From Anaerolineales bacterium (GTDB lineage: Bacteria > Chloroflexota > Anaerolineae > Anaerolineales > Villigracilaceae), in assembly GCA_030583905.1 (NCBI GenBank), contig CP129481.1:2696136-2760135 (forward strand): DNA of 64,000 bases. The letters run 5' to 3'. Positions within the stretch are counted from its first letter, which is position 1; every line of letters begins with the position of its first letter. This document shows, in pieces, positions 56,055 through 63,875 of the stretch. A program made the position numbers and the translations under genes. A model generated the notes under the pieces. It did no database searches. It saw only the letters and a list, made by a program, of their open reading frames with translations, and had not been told where the DNA came from.

Positions 56055-57293
56055 TCATGGATTTTTCCGTATGGCAAGCACGGCATTATGACCGCCAAAC
56101 CCAAACGCATTGCTGAGTGCAAGCGAAACATTCGCCTCGCGCGCCTTGTTTGGAACGTAATCCAAATCACACTCGGGATCGGGGGTTTCGTAATGGATGG
56201 TCGGCGGCAGGATGCCCTCGCGCACCGCCTGCACGCAGAAAATGGCTTCCAACGCGCCTGTCGCCCCCATCATATGCCCCGTCATGGATTTGGTCGAAGA
56301 AATGGGGATTTTGTATGCCAGATCGCCGAACGCCGCCTTCATCGCGCGAGTTTCGGACTGGTCATTAAGCGACGTACCCGTCCCATGCGCGTTGACATAA
56401 CCTACATCTTCGATATTCGCCTCAGCCGACTTCAACGCCATCAACATCGCCGCCGCCCCGCCCGCGCCGTGTTCATGGGGAGCGGTCACGTGGAATGCAT
56501 CCGCTGTCGCACCATAACCAGCAAGCTCGGCGAAAATCTCCGCACCGCGCGCCTTCGCATCCGATTCACGTTCCAATACCAGCACCGCCGCGCCCTCTCC
56601 CATCACCAACCCATCGCGGTTCCTGTCGAACGGCTGGGGCGTCATCGAGTAATCGTCGTTTCGGCGTGACATCGCCCCAACGCGGTCAAACGCAGCCACA
56701 CCCGTAGATGTGATCGTCGCCTCCGCCGCCCCTGTCAGCGCGGCATCGATCATCCCTGTGCGCAGCATCATCAACGCCGTACCGATCCCATCCGCGCCCG
56801 AAGCGCACGCCGACGCCACCGAAAAACACGGACCCTTGATGCCAAATTCGATCGCCGCCATGCCCGCGCCGCCGTTCGGCATCAGCATCGGGATGAGAAA
56901 CGGACTGACGCGCCGCGGACCTTCCTTGTAATTGGTCAGTGTTGCCTCCTGCAAAGACCCAAGACCGCCGATCGCCGAAGAAATGATTACGCCGACGCGC
57001 CCAGCGTTCTGTTCGGTGATCTTCAAGCCCGACTGCTCCAGCGCCTGACGCGCCGCCGCAATCGCCAGTTGTTCAAAACGGTCGCGCCGCCGCGCCTCCT
57101 TGCCGTCCATGAATTCTTCGGGCTTGAAATTCTTCACCTCCGCCGCGATATGCACCTGCAACGGCGATGAATCGAACAAGGTGATCGGTCCCACGCCCGA
57201 CCTGCCCGCAATTACGTTCTCCCAAGATTCCTTCACGCTCAACCCCAGCGGATTGACTGTCCCCATGCCCGTGATGACGATTCGTTCCTGCAT
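56055..57293 (-). CDS. fabF: 3-oxoacyl-[acyl-carrier-protein] synthase II
   Basis: 412 residues. It condenses malonyl-ACP with acyl-ACP in fatty-acid elongation. ITGMGTVNPLGLSVKESW opens the protein; the catalytic Cys is in VASACASGADGIG, with His in AHGTGTSLND and SMTGHMMGATGA. GGAGG precedes the ATG. No acpP or other fab gene is adjacent. Confidence 0.94.
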   Translation of the reverse strand: MQERIVITGMGTVNPLGLSVKESWENVIAGRSGVGPITLFDSSPLQVHIAAEVKNFKPEEFMDGKEARRRDRFEQLAIAAARQALEQSGLKITEQNAGRVGVIISSAIGGLGSLQEATLTNYKEGPRRVSPFLIPMLMPNGGAGMAAIEFGIKGPCFSVASACASGADGIGTALMMLRTGMIDAALTGAAEATITSTGVAAFDRVGAMSRRNDDYSMTPQPFDRNRDGLVMGEGAAVLVLERESDAKARGAEIFAELAGYGATADAFHVTAPHEHGAGGAAAMLMALKSAEANIEDVGYVNAHGTGTSLNDQSETRAMKAAFGDLAYKIPISSTKSMTGHMMGATGALEAIFCVQAVREGILPPTIHYETPDPECDLDYVPNKAREANVSLALSNAFGFGGHNAVLAIRKNP

Positions 57294-57418
57294 TCAACCT
57301 CCATGAAAATATCGAAATGAAATAAGATGCTATTAAAACCCCCTAAAACAAAAAGCGTCACGCGGACAAAAACATCGCATCATGCCCCCGCTCCAGCCTG
57401 CCCAGCCGCCTCAAACAG

Positions 57419-57946
57419 TTACGTACCCTGGAAGCTCGTCAACTCCCGCCACCCGTACGCGATCTCCATTAACACCGCGCCGCCAATCTCGATCGGCTTC
57501 TCACGTAGATAGACGCCGCCAAAATGCTCATAAAATCCGCATGTGGGATTATCCTTCAAGACCCATACCATCATGGACTCCACACGCATCTCGCGCAAAC
57601 CGTCCGCCGCCGCGCGGATCAATCCTCCGCCGATTCCCACCCCCTGCGCGGACCTCAGCAGATACAGGGCGAACAATTCCCCAACATAATTGGGGTCTTT
57701 TTCCACCGAGTAACCGTAATTCGAAAATCCCACCACCTGCCCATCCATCACCGCCACAAACGCACGGTGATACGTATGCCCAGGGTCAGCCAGGGAATTC
57801 GTCCATTGCTCCGTCCGCCGCTGAATCGACAGGTTGTTCAAAAACTCGTCAGGGACGATGCCGCGATAGGTTTCCCGCCACGAAGCGACGTGCACAGTGG
57901 CAATACCTACCGCATCATCAAGTGTTGCTTTGCGAATTTGGATCAT
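57419..57946 (-). CDS. GNAT family N-acetyltransferase
   Basis: 175 residues from the ATG at 57946 (AAGGA upstream). IRKATLDDAVGIATVHVASW and FALYLLRSAQGVGIGGGLIR, with a later GFYEHFGGV, are GNAT motifs. The start overlaps the stop of the upstream GNAT gene by four bases. Substrate unknown. Confidence 0.85.
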   Translation of the reverse strand: MIQIRKATLDDAVGIATVHVASWRETYRGIVPDEFLNNLSIQRRTEQWTNSLADPGHTYHRAFVAVMDGQVVGFSNYGYSVEKDPNYVGELFALYLLRSAQGVGIGGGLIRAAADGLREMRVESMMVWVLKDNPTCGFYEHFGGVYLREKPIEIGGAVLMEIAYGWRELTSFQGT

Positions 57947-58500
57947 GATCCATTTCCTTTCCGCGCCCGCCATTCACGCTGGAGCATACCGTAGTAATAC
58001 TCGCTGGTGTATTTCTTATTGATCAGCAGGCTCTCCACAAAGTGCGCTTCACGGCGAAAGCCAAGTTTCTCCAATGTCTTCCACGAACCGATATTCCCGG
58101 TATCGCAATCCGCAACGACGCGGTGCAGATCAATGTCTTCGAAAAGATAGTCCAGCAGCGCGGACAGCGCTTCAGTGGCATAGCCCTTCTGCCAAAATGC
58201 CGATGCGATCGTAAAGCCGACGGTCGCCTGGCGGGCATCCTCTTCTTTGACACAAAACGCCACGTCGCCGATCAGTTCGCCCGTTTCCTTCAGCTCAAGC
58301 GCGAGTTGTAGCCACTCTCCCTGCTTCGGCGCATGGACGTCCTTCATCTCGCGGATAAAATGTTCCGCCCGGCTGCGCGGATAGGGCAATGACCAACTTT
58401 GATATTTCGCGACTTCGGGGTCGTTGCGATAGGCGAGAAACGGCTCAAGGTCGGGGTCGGCGAAGTTTCGAATAAGAAGGCGTTGGGTGTGAAGAAACAT
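57943..58500 (-). CDS. RimJ/RimL-type N-acetyltransferase
   Basis: 185 residues. TQRLLIRNFADPDLEPFLAYRN and a VGFTIASAFWQKGYATEAL acetyl-CoA site are typical of RimJ/RimL proteins, which acetylate protein N-termini or small molecules. Downstream overlap with another GNAT gene suggests a pair. Target not known. Confidence 0.85.
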   Translation of the reverse strand: MFLHTQRLLIRNFADPDLEPFLAYRNDPEVAKYQSWSLPYPRSRAEHFIREMKDVHAPKQGEWLQLALELKETGELIGDVAFCVKEEDARQATVGFTIASAFWQKGYATEALSALLDYLFEDIDLHRVVADCDTGNIGSWKTLEKLGFRREAHFVESLLINKKYTSEYYYGMLQREWRARKGNGS

Positions 58501-58560
58501 GATAATTATTTTTTAACATGGAAACTGCTTACCACTTCGTGGTACAAGTCGCTACACGCA

Positions 58561-59028
58561 TCACTCGCCCGGCTTGGGGATGTAATCGCCTTCGACCCAT
58601 TCCTGCCCGTCAGGTCCCACTTCCTTCTTCCAGACAGGGACGATCTCCTTCAGGCGGTCGATGCCGTAGCGGGCGGCTTCGAACACGCCCGTATCGCGGT
58701 GGGCGGCAGTACAGGCGATCAGCACCGTCGGCGTCTTGGGATACAGTTTGCCGATGCGCTGGACGATGGCAATGCCTTCGATGACAGTCCACTTTTCCCG
58801 AATTTCATCGGCAACCTGTTTCATTTTGGCTTCCGCCATCGGGACGTAGGATTCGTATTCGAGGTATTCGGTCTCGTGAGCGTCGCCGCGGGAGGTAACT
58901 CCGCGCACCATGCCGGTGAAGATCGCCGCCGCGCCCGTGGATGTGAGCGTGATCTTCGCGAGTAGGTCGTTCAGGTCAATTTCATCTTCGGTGATGGAGT
59001 AAACGGTTGGCAGGTTTGAAGGTTGCAT
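58561..59028 (-). CDS. moaE: Molybdopterin synthase catalytic subunit MoaE
   Basis: 155 residues. With MoaD it inserts two sulfurs into precursor Z to form molybdopterin. GAAAIFTGMVRGVTSRGD, YESYVPMAEAKMKQVADE and the PVWKKE end carry conserved Arg/Lys residues. The first eight codons (MQPSNLPT) are written by a GTTGGCAGGT-type repeat, also seen near the dedA start. GGAGG lies 12 bases ahead of the ATG, inside the moaD stop region. Confidence 0.93.
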   Translation of the reverse strand: MQPSNLPTVYSITEDEIDLNDLLAKITLTSTGAAAIFTGMVRGVTSRGDAHETEYLEYESYVPMAEAKMKQVADEIREKWTVIEGIAIVQRIGKLYPKTPTVLIACTAAHRDTGVFEAARYGIDRLKEIVPVWKKEVGPDGQEWVEGDYIPKPGE

Positions 59029-59037
59029 GTTGGAAAG

Positions 59038-59286
59038 TTAACCTCCAGAAACAGGCGGGAACAGGGCGATCTCCGCATTCGGCGGGACGATGGCATCGTC
59101 AAAGGCATATTCGCGGTTGATGGTGACCAGCACAGATATCATCGATTCTTTTAAATTCGGGTGATCCGTGCCAAGTTTTTCCTTCAACTGCAAAATGGTC
59201 ATATCAGCGGGGATGTCCATTTCCATGGATTTGGTCCCAGCGCGATCGCGGATGGTGGCAAAGAAGAGGAGTTTTATGCGGTTCAT
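59038..59286 (-). CDS. moaD: Molybdopterin synthase sulfur carrier MoaD
   Basis: 82 residues, beta-grasp fold, ending in the Gly-Gly tail (FPPVSGG) that is thiocarboxylated. IKLLFFATIRDRAG is the typical start. The ATG at 59286 lies one base after the cupin stop. It is followed nine bases on by moaE. Confidence 0.92.
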   Translation of the reverse strand: MNRIKLLFFATIRDRAGTKSMEMDIPADMTILQLKEKLGTDHPNLKESMISVLVTINREYAFDDAIVPPNAEIALFPPVSGG

Positions 59287-59287
59287 A

Positions 59288-59653
59288 TTAAATCCAGACA
59301 TCATTCGGGGCGGAGAGTTTATCTTCCACGTTCCCGGTGTTGACCGTGCCGGCAGGCTCGATCAATAGAATGTGACATTCCTGCCCGGCGACGGGCTTGT
59401 GCTCCACGCCTTTGGGGACGACGAACATCTCGCCTTCGTTCAGCGAAACCGCCCCATCGCGGAAGTGAATATCGAGTTGACCTTTGAGGACTATGAACAC
59501 TTCGTCGGTTTCGGGATGGTCGTGCCAGACGAATTCTCCCTGCACTTTGGCAAGTTTCAGATGGTAGTCGTTCATCTGCGCGATGATCTTCGGCGACCAG
59601 TGTTCAGTGAATTGGGCGAATTTTTGCTGAAGGTTGATGGATGAGTAGTTCAT
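59288..59653 (-). CDS. Small cupin protein in the moa cluster
   Basis: About 121 residues from the ATG at 59653. A single cupin barrel: [20 protein letters not shown] (metal-binding His, His, Glu) and [17 protein letters not shown] (second His). Such proteins bind a metal and a small ligand. It stands between moaC and moaD. A longer frame upstream includes a palindrome and is unlikely to be coding. Confidence 0.82.
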   Translation of the reverse strand: MNYSSINLQQKFAQFTEHWSPKIIAQMNDYHLKLAKVQGEFVWHDHPETDEVFIVLKGQLDIHFRDGAVSLNEGEMFVVPKGVEHKPVAGQECHILLIEPAGTVNTGNVEDKLSAPNDVWI

Positions 59654-59664
59654 AAAGAAATCCC

Positions 59665-59697
59665 AAGTGACAGTCACCTTAAAGGTGACTGTCACTT
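59665..59697. repeat. Perfect 16-base palindrome before the cupin gene
   Basis: AAGTGACAGTCACCTT, one base, then its exact complement. It lies between the moaC stop and the cupin start. Internal GTGAC/GTCAC units resemble those in the GTAG-type elements. It may be a repeat, an operator or a hairpin in the mRNA. Confidence 0.75.
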
Positions 59698-59702
59698 CTG
59701 GT

Positions 59703-60179
59703 TTATTCGTTCACCACATCCCCGCTCGCGCCGCCGTGCTTTTCGATAAGGCGGATGTTCTGTATCCGCATGGTCTTTTCGGCAGCTTTCGCCATGTCGT
59801 AGACGGTCAGTGCAGCGACGGAGACGGCAGTGAGCGCTTCCATCTCGACGCCGGTTTTGCCAGTCACCTTGGCGGTGGCGGTGATGACCACGCCGGGGAG
59901 CGAGTCGTCCAGATCGAGGTCCACGTCAATTTTCGAGAGTGGCAGAGGATGACATAACGGGATCAGGTCGGAGGTCCGTTTGGAGGCGGTGATGCCCGCG
60001 ATCTGCGCCACGGTCAGCACATCGCCTTTTTTTATCTGTCCGGCGCGGATCAGATCCAGGGTCTCTTTTTTCATGTGGACTTCGCCACGCGCAATGGCGA
60101 TCCGCTCGGTGTCGGGTTTGTGACCGACATCCACCATGCGGGCGCGCCCGTGTTCATCGAGATGGGTGAGTTTGGACAT
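59703..60179 (-). CDS. moaC: Cyclic pyranopterin monophosphate synthase MoaC
   Basis: 158 residues. It converts the MoaA product to cyclic pyranopterin monophosphate. [31 protein letters not shown] and the [20 protein letters not shown] stretches are hallmark. It probably starts from a leaderless mRNA: TATAAT lies six bases before the ATG. moaA is not in the window. Confidence 0.95.
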   Translation of the reverse strand: MSKLTHLDEHGRARMVDVGHKPDTERIAIARGEVHMKKETLDLIRAGQIKKGDVLTVAQIAGITASKRTSDLIPLCHPLPLSKIDVDLDLDDSLPGVVITATAKVTGKTGVEMEALTAVSVAALTVYDMAKAAEKTMRIQNIRLIEKHGGASGDVVNE

Positions 60180-60185
60180 GGGCAG

Positions 60186-60191
60186 ATTATA
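60186..60191 (-). promoter_or_regulatory. -10 box of the moaC promoter
   Basis: TATAAT on the minus strand, six bases before the moaC ATG; no Shine-Dalgarno sequence and no clear -35 box. Confidence 0.45.
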
Positions 60192-60196
60192 CCTTT

Positions 60197-60302
60197 ATGT
60201 CATTGCCTGTACCGTGCACAGGCACGCGTGCAAGGGCGACAGCATGAAGCAATCTACAATATGGCGGTGAGATTGCTTCGCCTTTCAGGCTCGCAATGAC
60301 AT
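60197..60302. repeat. GCAATGACAT/GATTGCTTC palindromic repeat
   Basis: Outer arms ATGTCATTGC and GCAATGACAT (10 bases each) and inner arms GAAGCAATCT and AGATTGCTTC (10 bases each) are perfect inverted repeats. Repeats of this kind (GATTGCTTCG ... GCAATGAC) occur dispersed in many genomes. It occupies the divergent moaC-scpA gap. Confidence 0.7.
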
Positions 60303-60312
60303 GGGGATGCGA

Positions 60313-60318
60313 TATAAT
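60313..60318 (+). promoter_or_regulatory. -10 box of the scpA promoter
   Basis: TATAAT nine bases before the scpA ATG, with no Shine-Dalgarno site, pointing to a leaderless or near-leaderless mRNA. Confidence 0.45.
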
Positions 60319-60327
60319 TCGCCCGCC

Positions 60328-61101
60328 ATGGATAGCCTTCTCGGACAGCAACTCGGCAATTACAAGGTGCAGACCCCCGTGTATGAGGGTCCGCTGGATC
60401 TGCTGTTAAGCCTGATCGAACGCGCGGAGTTGGACATTACGTCGGTGTCGTTGGCATCGGTGACCGACCAGTACCTTGAGCATTTGCGCAGTGTGGACAA
60501 CCAACAGCCCGATGAAATCTCGTCGTTTTTGGTGATCGCCGCGAAACTGGTGCAGATCAAATCGGAGGCGCTCCTGCCGCGTCCGCCCGAACGGGAGGCT
60601 GGCGAGGAGGACCCGGGCATTTCGCTCGTCGAGCAGTTGAGGTTATACAAGCGTTACAAGGAAATCGCTGGCTGGCTGGCTGAACGGCAGGATGCCAACT
60701 TGCGGACGTTCCTGCGCGTCGCGCCGCCGCCCAAAGTGGAGCCGAAGCTCGATCTGTCAAATCTCACGCTGGAGGGTCTGCTCAACGCCGCGGAGTCGGC
60801 GTTTGCCAAGGAAAAAGAGAAGAAACCGCTGACGACGATCATCACCGCGCCGAAAGTGACCATCCGCGAAAAGATCGAATTGATCACGAAGACGTTGAAG
60901 AACATCCAGCGCATGACCTTCAGCGGACTGATCCAAGACAAAGCCACGCGCGTGGAGATCGTGGTGACGTTCCTTGCATTGCTGGAGTTGGTTAAGCGCT
61001 ATCACGTTACTGCAAGGCAGGATGTGTTGTTCGGCGACATCGAGTTCGAGCGCGCGGACGAGTGGAAGGACGATGAGGAGATCGAGATCGAGTTTGAGTA
61101 G
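60328..61101 (+). CDS. scpA: Segregation and condensation protein ScpA
   Basis: 257 residues. The kleisin partner of SMC and ScpB. VYEGPLDLLLSLIERAELDI near residue 20 is the ScpA hallmark; the C-terminal winged helix has TFLALLELVKRYHVTARQ and ends in an acidic tail. The start ATG at 60328 is supported by a TATAAT nine bases upstream. It stands alone rather than next to scpB. Confidence 0.95.
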   Translation: MDSLLGQQLGNYKVQTPVYEGPLDLLLSLIERAELDITSVSLASVTDQYLEHLRSVDNQQPDEISSFLVIAAKLVQIKSEALLPRPPEREAGEEDPGISLVEQLRLYKRYKEIAGWLAERQDANLRTFLRVAPPPKVEPKLDLSNLTLEGLLNAAESAFAKEKEKKPLTTIITAPKVTIREKIELITKTLKNIQRMTFSGLIQDKATRVEIVVTFLALLELVKRYHVTARQDVLFGDIEFERADEWKDDEEIEIEFE

Positions 61102-61169
61102 GGGATGATGGAAAAATGGTTAATGGTGGGATATCTTCAGTTTTTTTTATACATTTCACTCCTTTTTTC

Positions 61170-61214
61170 GGTGGTTGAGTAGAGCGGTATTCGTCCGCTT
61201 GTATCGAAACCACC
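61170..61214. repeat. GGTGGTTGAGTA palindromic repeat, copy A
   Basis: GGTGGTT...AACCACC arms around a hairpin (GAGTAGAGCGGTATTCG...). This type of repeat is common in several bacterial phyla. Intergenic here, between scpA and the VanZ gene. Confidence 0.65.
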
Positions 61215-61234
61215 AGATTAAGGAATGCGCTCGA

Positions 61235-61630
61235 TTAACGTGTGGTCTCGATATGCCGCTCATGCCGTTCGCGGCTACTCGACCACCGAGCATGGATGAA
61301 CAACCCCGCCATCGCCCCCAAATTATCGAAAACCAACACATCAATCACGGATGCATTCCGCCCGGGCACAAAGGACTGGTGAAACTCGTCCGTGGCGGAG
61401 AATAGCAGGGCGAGAAACCACGCGAGGACGTAATTCCGCTTGGGGAGCGCGTGCAGATATGCAAGGGCGAGCAAGCCATAACCGACAGCGTGCCCGCCTT
61501 TTTTGACGAAGTAGTCCCAGCCGCCGAAACTCGGCAGGTCATCGCCGGGGCGGGAGGAAAAGCCGAAGATGACCAGCATCATCAACAGGGCGGGAAACCA
61601 GCGCGGGGTGATATCAAGCAGTTTTTTCAT
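61235..61630 (-). CDS. VanZ-like membrane protein, copy 2
   Basis: 131 residues with four membrane helices. VanZ pattern: KKGGHAVGYGLLALAY, SATDEFHQSFVPGRNASVID, VLVFDNLGAMAGLF. Function unknown; VanZ of Enterococcus gives low-level teicoplanin resistance. It is a paralogue of the next gene and overlaps it by four bases. The last 16 or so residues (RERHERHIETTR) are encoded by a palindromic repeat. Confidence 0.85.
   Translation of the reverse strand: MKKLLDITPRWFPALLMMLVIFGFSSRPGDDLPSFGGWDYFVKKGGHAVGYGLLALAYLHALPKRNYVLAWFLALLFSATDEFHQSFVPGRNASVIDVLVFDNLGAMAGLFIHARWSSSRERHERHIETTR
61241..61288. repeat. GGTGGTCGAGTA palindromic repeat, copy B, inside the VanZ gene
   Basis: Same family as 61170-61214, in the complementary orientation: TGTGGTCTCGATATGCCGCT on the plus strand and the closing CGGCTACTCGACCACCG. 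It codes for the VanZ C-terminus. Confidence 0.65.
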
Positions 61631-62049
61631 GGACTTTTGGGATCGGGGAGATCATCCCGTGTTTTCGACTTCATATTAATTCGCCCCTTTCTCAACCAAT
61701 GCCAGAACAATGCCGCCGCCGCGCCGATATTATCGAAGACCAGCACATCGATCGCCGAGCCATTGCGGTTCAGCACAAAGGATTGATGATACTCGTCCGT
61801 GGCGGCGTACAGCAGGGCGAACAGCCATGCCAGAAAATAACGGTTCCGGTTTTCCTTCAAAATCCGCAGATACGACAACGCCAGAAATCCAAAAACGACC
61901 ACATGCCCCACCTTGCGAATCGAAAGATACTTTCGGAAACTGAACTCGCGCGACTCGCCCCAGCCCGGGAGCGACGACAGGAAAAAGATAAAAGCCATCA
62001 GCAGGATCGCCGGAAGCCAACGGTGTACAATTGGAAGCAGTTTTTTCAT
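61627..62049 (-). CDS. VanZ-like membrane protein, copy 1
   Basis: 140 residues, four membrane helices. RKVGHVVVFGFLALSYL, AATDEYHQSFVLNRNGSAID and VLVFDNIGAAAALF closely match the neighbouring VanZ gene, so the two arose by tandem duplication. A basic C-terminal tail follows. The start lies 11 bases from the divergent pabBC start. Confidence 0.87.
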   Translation of the reverse strand: MKKLLPIVHRWLPAILLMAFIFFLSSLPGWGESREFSFRKYLSIRKVGHVVVFGFLALSYLRILKENRNRYFLAWLFALLYAATDEYHQSFVLNRNGSAIDVLVFDNIGAAAALFWHWLRKGRINMKSKTRDDLPDPKSP

Positions 62050-62060
62050 GTGAGGTTTCG

Positions 62061-63875
62061 TTGAATGGTGATGTGATTCTCAAAGACGACGGCGCATGGC
62101 TGAAGTTTACCGGTCCACGCCGCGTGATTGTAACCGACAAACTTGAAGATGTCCGCAAGGCATTGGACGAGACCGAACGGTTGGTGGACGAACACGGCTG
62201 GCATGCGGCAGGCTTCGTCAGCTATGAAGCTGCGCCCGCGTTCGATCCGTCCCTTCGCGTCGTCCCTTCGCGCGGTTTTCCGCTGCTGTGGTTTGGGTTG
62301 TATGATGGTCAGACCAGTCTAACTAGTCTGACAGGTCTGACAGGTCTGACAGGTCTGACAGGTCGGTGGATGCCAAATATCGAGCGGGATGAGTATAACG
62401 CCGCAATTGGAAAAATCAAGGAATACATCTCACAAGGCAAGACCTATCAGGTCAACTACACCATGCGCCTCATTTCCGACGCTGAGCCTGATCCATGGAC
62501 CCTGTTCCTTCACCTCGCCCAAAGCCAGAACAAATACGCCGCCTTTGTGGACATTGGCGATTGGGCGATCTGCTCCGCTTCGCATGAGTTGTTCTTTGAA
62601 CTGGACGGCGATGTCATCACAGGACGCCCGATGAAAGGGACGGTCAAACGCGGACGGACCACAGCAGAAGATAAGCTCAACTCCGATTGGCTGCGCGCAT
62701 CCGAGAAGAACCGCGCCGAGAATGTCATGATCGTGGACATGATCCGCAACGACCTCGGGCACATCGCGGAAGTCGGCAGTGTGCATGTCCCTGAGTTGTT
62801 CACCATCGAGAAGTATCCCACCCTCTTTCAAATGACATCCACCGTAAAAGCGACAACCAAAGCATCCGTCACGCGGATCTTCTCCGCCTTGTTCCCGTGC
62901 GCATCCATCACCGGCGCGCCAAAGGTCAGCACGATGCGCATCATCGAAGAACTGGAGACCAGTCCGCGCAAGATCTATACGGGCAGTATCGGCTACATTG
63001 CCCCAAACCGCAAAGCCCGCTTCAACGTGGCTATACGCACAGCGCTCGTGGACAAAGCCAACCGCAAAGCGGAATACGGCGTCGGCGGCGGCATCGTCTG
63101 GGATTCCACGTCCGCGGACGAGTACGGCGAAGCATTGCTCAAAGCCCGCGTGTTGACCGACCCTCCGCAAAAGGAATTCTCCCTGTTCGAAACCCTGCTC
63201 TGGACGCCCGAAGAAGGGTATTTTCTGCTCGAACGTCACATTGCGCGCATGATGGACTCGGCGGAGTATTTTGGGTTTACTACAAGTGTAGGTCGGGCTT
63301 TCAGCCTGACAAATTCTGGAACTCAGTCACATGGCGGGTTACAAACCCGCCCTACGGATATCGAAAGTTTTTTGAGCGAACTTGTATCCGATGCAGACTT
63401 GCCCAAACGGGTCAAGTTTTTTATGAATTCGCGGGGAGAACTTTCGGGCGAAGTCCGCGATTTTCAACCGGTGGATAAAGTTTTCAATATCTGCCTCGCC
63501 AATCAGCCCGTGGATTCGAACGACCGATTTCTCTTCCACAAAACCACCAAGCGGGATGTATACGAGCAAGCCATGATCGAAGGATATGATGATGTTTTAC
63601 TCTTCAATGAGAACGACGAACTGACCGAATTCACCATCGGCAATCTGGTCGTAAACATAGACAGAGAGTTGCTCACACCGCCCATTGAGTGCGGTCTGCT
63701 GGCTGGCACGTTCCGCGCTGAACTGCTTGCTTCGGGGGAGATCAAGGAACGAGTGATATCAGTATCAGACTTGGGGAAGTGCGAAGCGGTCTTTCTCGTC
63801 AACTCGCTGCGGAAATGGGTGCAGGTCGATCACGGCGGCGCGCTCAACGCGCAGCGGAAGCCGATGTCTTCATAG
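62061..63875 (+). CDS. pabBC: Aminodeoxychorismate synthase I fused to aminodeoxychorismate lyase
   Basis: 604 residues. The N-terminal two thirds are PabB (chorismate to aminodeoxychorismate): QGKTYQVNYTMRL, TGRPMKGTVKRGR and SITGAPKVSTM. The last third is a PLP enzyme like PabC (SLFETLLWTPEEGYFLLERH, FNENDELTEFTIGNLV) that releases p-aminobenzoate for folate. A TGAGG lies five bases ahead of the TTG at 62061; a TTG at 62031 is the alternative. Two repeats lie in the reading frame: a 9-base tandem repeat near residues 90-100 and a GTAG-type element near residues 410-432. Confidence 0.92.
   Translation: MNGDVILKDDGAWLKFTGPRRVIVTDKLEDVRKALDETERLVDEHGWHAAGFVSYEAAPAFDPSLRVVPSRGFPLLWFGLYDGQTSLTSLTGLTGLTGLTGRWMPNIERDEYNAAIGKIKEYISQGKTYQVNYTMRLISDAEPDPWTLFLHLAQSQNKYAAFVDIGDWAICSASHELFFELDGDVITGRPMKGTVKRGRTTAEDKLNSDWLRASEKNRAENVMIVDMIRNDLGHIAEVGSVHVPELFTIEKYPTLFQMTSTVKATTKASVTRIFSALFPCASITGAPKVSTMRIIEELETSPRKIYTGSIGYIAPNRKARFNVAIRTALVDKANRKAEYGVGGGIVWDSTSADEYGEALLKARVLTDPPQKEFSLFETLLWTPEEGYFLLERHIARMMDSAEYFGFTTSVGRAFSLTNSGTQSHGGLQTRPTDIESFLSELVSDADLPKRVKFFMNSRGELSGEVRDFQPVDKVFNICLANQPVDSNDRFLFHKTTKRDVYEQAMIEGYDDVLLFNENDELTEFTIGNLVVNIDRELLTPPIECGLLAGTFRAELLASGEIKERVISVSDLGKCEAVFLVNSLRKWVQVDHGGALNAQRKPMSS
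62326..62361 (+). repeat. 9-base tandem repeat (GTCTGACAG)x4 in pabBC
   Basis: Four perfect units, with two worn units just before. They code for Leu-Thr-Gly repeats between the PabB N-terminal part and its core. Confidence 0.9.
63288..63355. repeat. GTAG-type palindromic element, copy 3, inside pabBC
   Basis: GTAGGTCGGG at one end and CCCGCCCTAC at the other, with an inner perfect hairpin GGCGGGTT-ACA-AACCCGCC. It lies in frame in the PabC part. Confidence 0.7.

Noticed and set aside
58501..58560. TACCACTTCGTGGTA hairpin as a terminator for moaE
   Set aside because: It lies beyond the moaE stop, but no T-run follows on the minus strand; it looks like another short repeat.
60180..60300. Moco riboswitch upstream of moaC
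   Set aside because: The -10 box is six bases from the start codon, so there is no leader in which an aptamer could fold; the region is a palindromic repeat.
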